From contig DATLQW010000129.1 of the NCBI GenBank assembly GCA_035535035.1, positions 1 through 49,495 of the forward strand: a stretch of DNA of 49,495 nucleotides, given 5' to 3'. Under the pieces are notes generated by a model that was not told the origin of the DNA, did not search any database, and worked only from the letters and a program-made list of their open reading frames with translations. Positions 49,446 through 49,495 of the stretch are shown piece after piece. Position 1 is the first letter of the stretch, and every line of letters begins with the position of its first letter. A program made the position numbers and the translations under genes. Origin of the DNA: JASHVB01 sp035535035 (GTDB lineage: Bacteria; Pseudomonadota; Alphaproteobacteria; Acetobacterales; Acetobacteraceae).

Positions 49446-49495
49446 TCACGACATCAACCGGCCGTCGAACCGGCTGGCGATGCGCTCCTTCAGTC
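49446..49495 (-). CDS. Possible C-terminal end of a gene entering from the right edge
   Basis: A minus-strand frame ends LKERIASRFDGRLMS with TGA at 49446-49448. The helix-like tail looks plausible, but 15 residues are too few to identify it, and a plus-strand frame is also open here. Confidence 0.2.
   Translation of the reverse strand, partial: LKERIASRFDGRLMS

Overview
This 49.5 kb window is GC-rich, densely coding, and looks like chromosome from an alphaproteobacterium, most plausibly an Acetobacteraceae-like member of the Rhodospirillales. The pointers are the gene order isoaspartate methyltransferase-like / tolC / popZ-like / valS, the pal-cpoB pair, the very high third-position GC, and palindromic intergenic repeats that begin GTCATTGCGA. 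The taxonomic call is inference; no rRNA gene is present.

Layout, left to right. 1-820: the tail of a probable transposase meets an OmpR-type response regulator tail to tail. 1178-2656: selA followed at once by the selenocysteine tRNA gene, with no selB in the window. 2855-5259: two tandem OmpA-like outer-membrane proteins. 5546-9269 (minus): a branched-chain-amino-acid-type ABC transporter (livH, livM, livG, livF, no binding protein) and a DUF427 gene. 9467-13048 (plus): SDR, D-2-hydroxyacid dehydrogenase, AhpD-like and ACMSD-like amidohydrolase genes, which look like a small catabolic operon. 13177-15695: FlaG-like protein, glycosyltransferase and GH5 glycosidase. 15696-16430: a non-coding stretch that holds a strongly structured minus-strand RNA candidate ending in an intrinsic terminator. 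16431-20487: LysR regulator, trxB, pal and cpoB. 20583-23014: a divergent LysR/MFS pair. 23253-24131: two small unknown genes and tRNA-Cys. 24276-29967: isoaspartate methyltransferase-like gene, tolC, popZ-like gene and valS, followed by an unknown gene. 30697-31217: a DUF4160/DUF2442 pair whose DUF2442 gene is frameshifted. 31371-33398: a DUF255 thioredoxin-domain protein. 33471-41176: GcvA-like regulator, TauD/TfdA dioxygenase, a complete IS1595-family element with a passenger gene, then an MFS transporter, a second TauD-like dioxygenase and an enoyl-CoA hydratase. 41277-44483: a DUF899 / SRPBCC / HTH-regulator / beta-propeller cassette with different codon use. 44725-49284: a possible hypothetical gene, NIPSNAP, a third TauD/TfdA enzyme, an SDR lacking the usual catalytic residues, and an amidase.

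How the genes work together. The housekeeping blocks serve the envelope (OmpA, Pal/CpoB, TolC, PopZ-like polarity factor), translation (ValRS, tRNA-Cys, tRNA-Sec with SelA) and redox balance (TrxB). The rest is mostly accessory small-molecule catabolism: an ABC importer, two MFS carriers, three Fe(II)/2-oxoglutarate dioxygenases, several dehydrogenases, a crotonase and an amidase, under three LysR-type regulators. The substrates cannot be read from the sequence.

The items most worth following up are the structured RNA candidate at 16001-16175 (minus), the exactly delimited IS1595 element with its membrane/coiled-coil passenger, the selA-tRNA-Sec tandem, the frameshifted DUF2442 gene, the G10 tract in the ribosome-binding region of the SDR at 9467, and the imported-looking cassette at 41277-44483.
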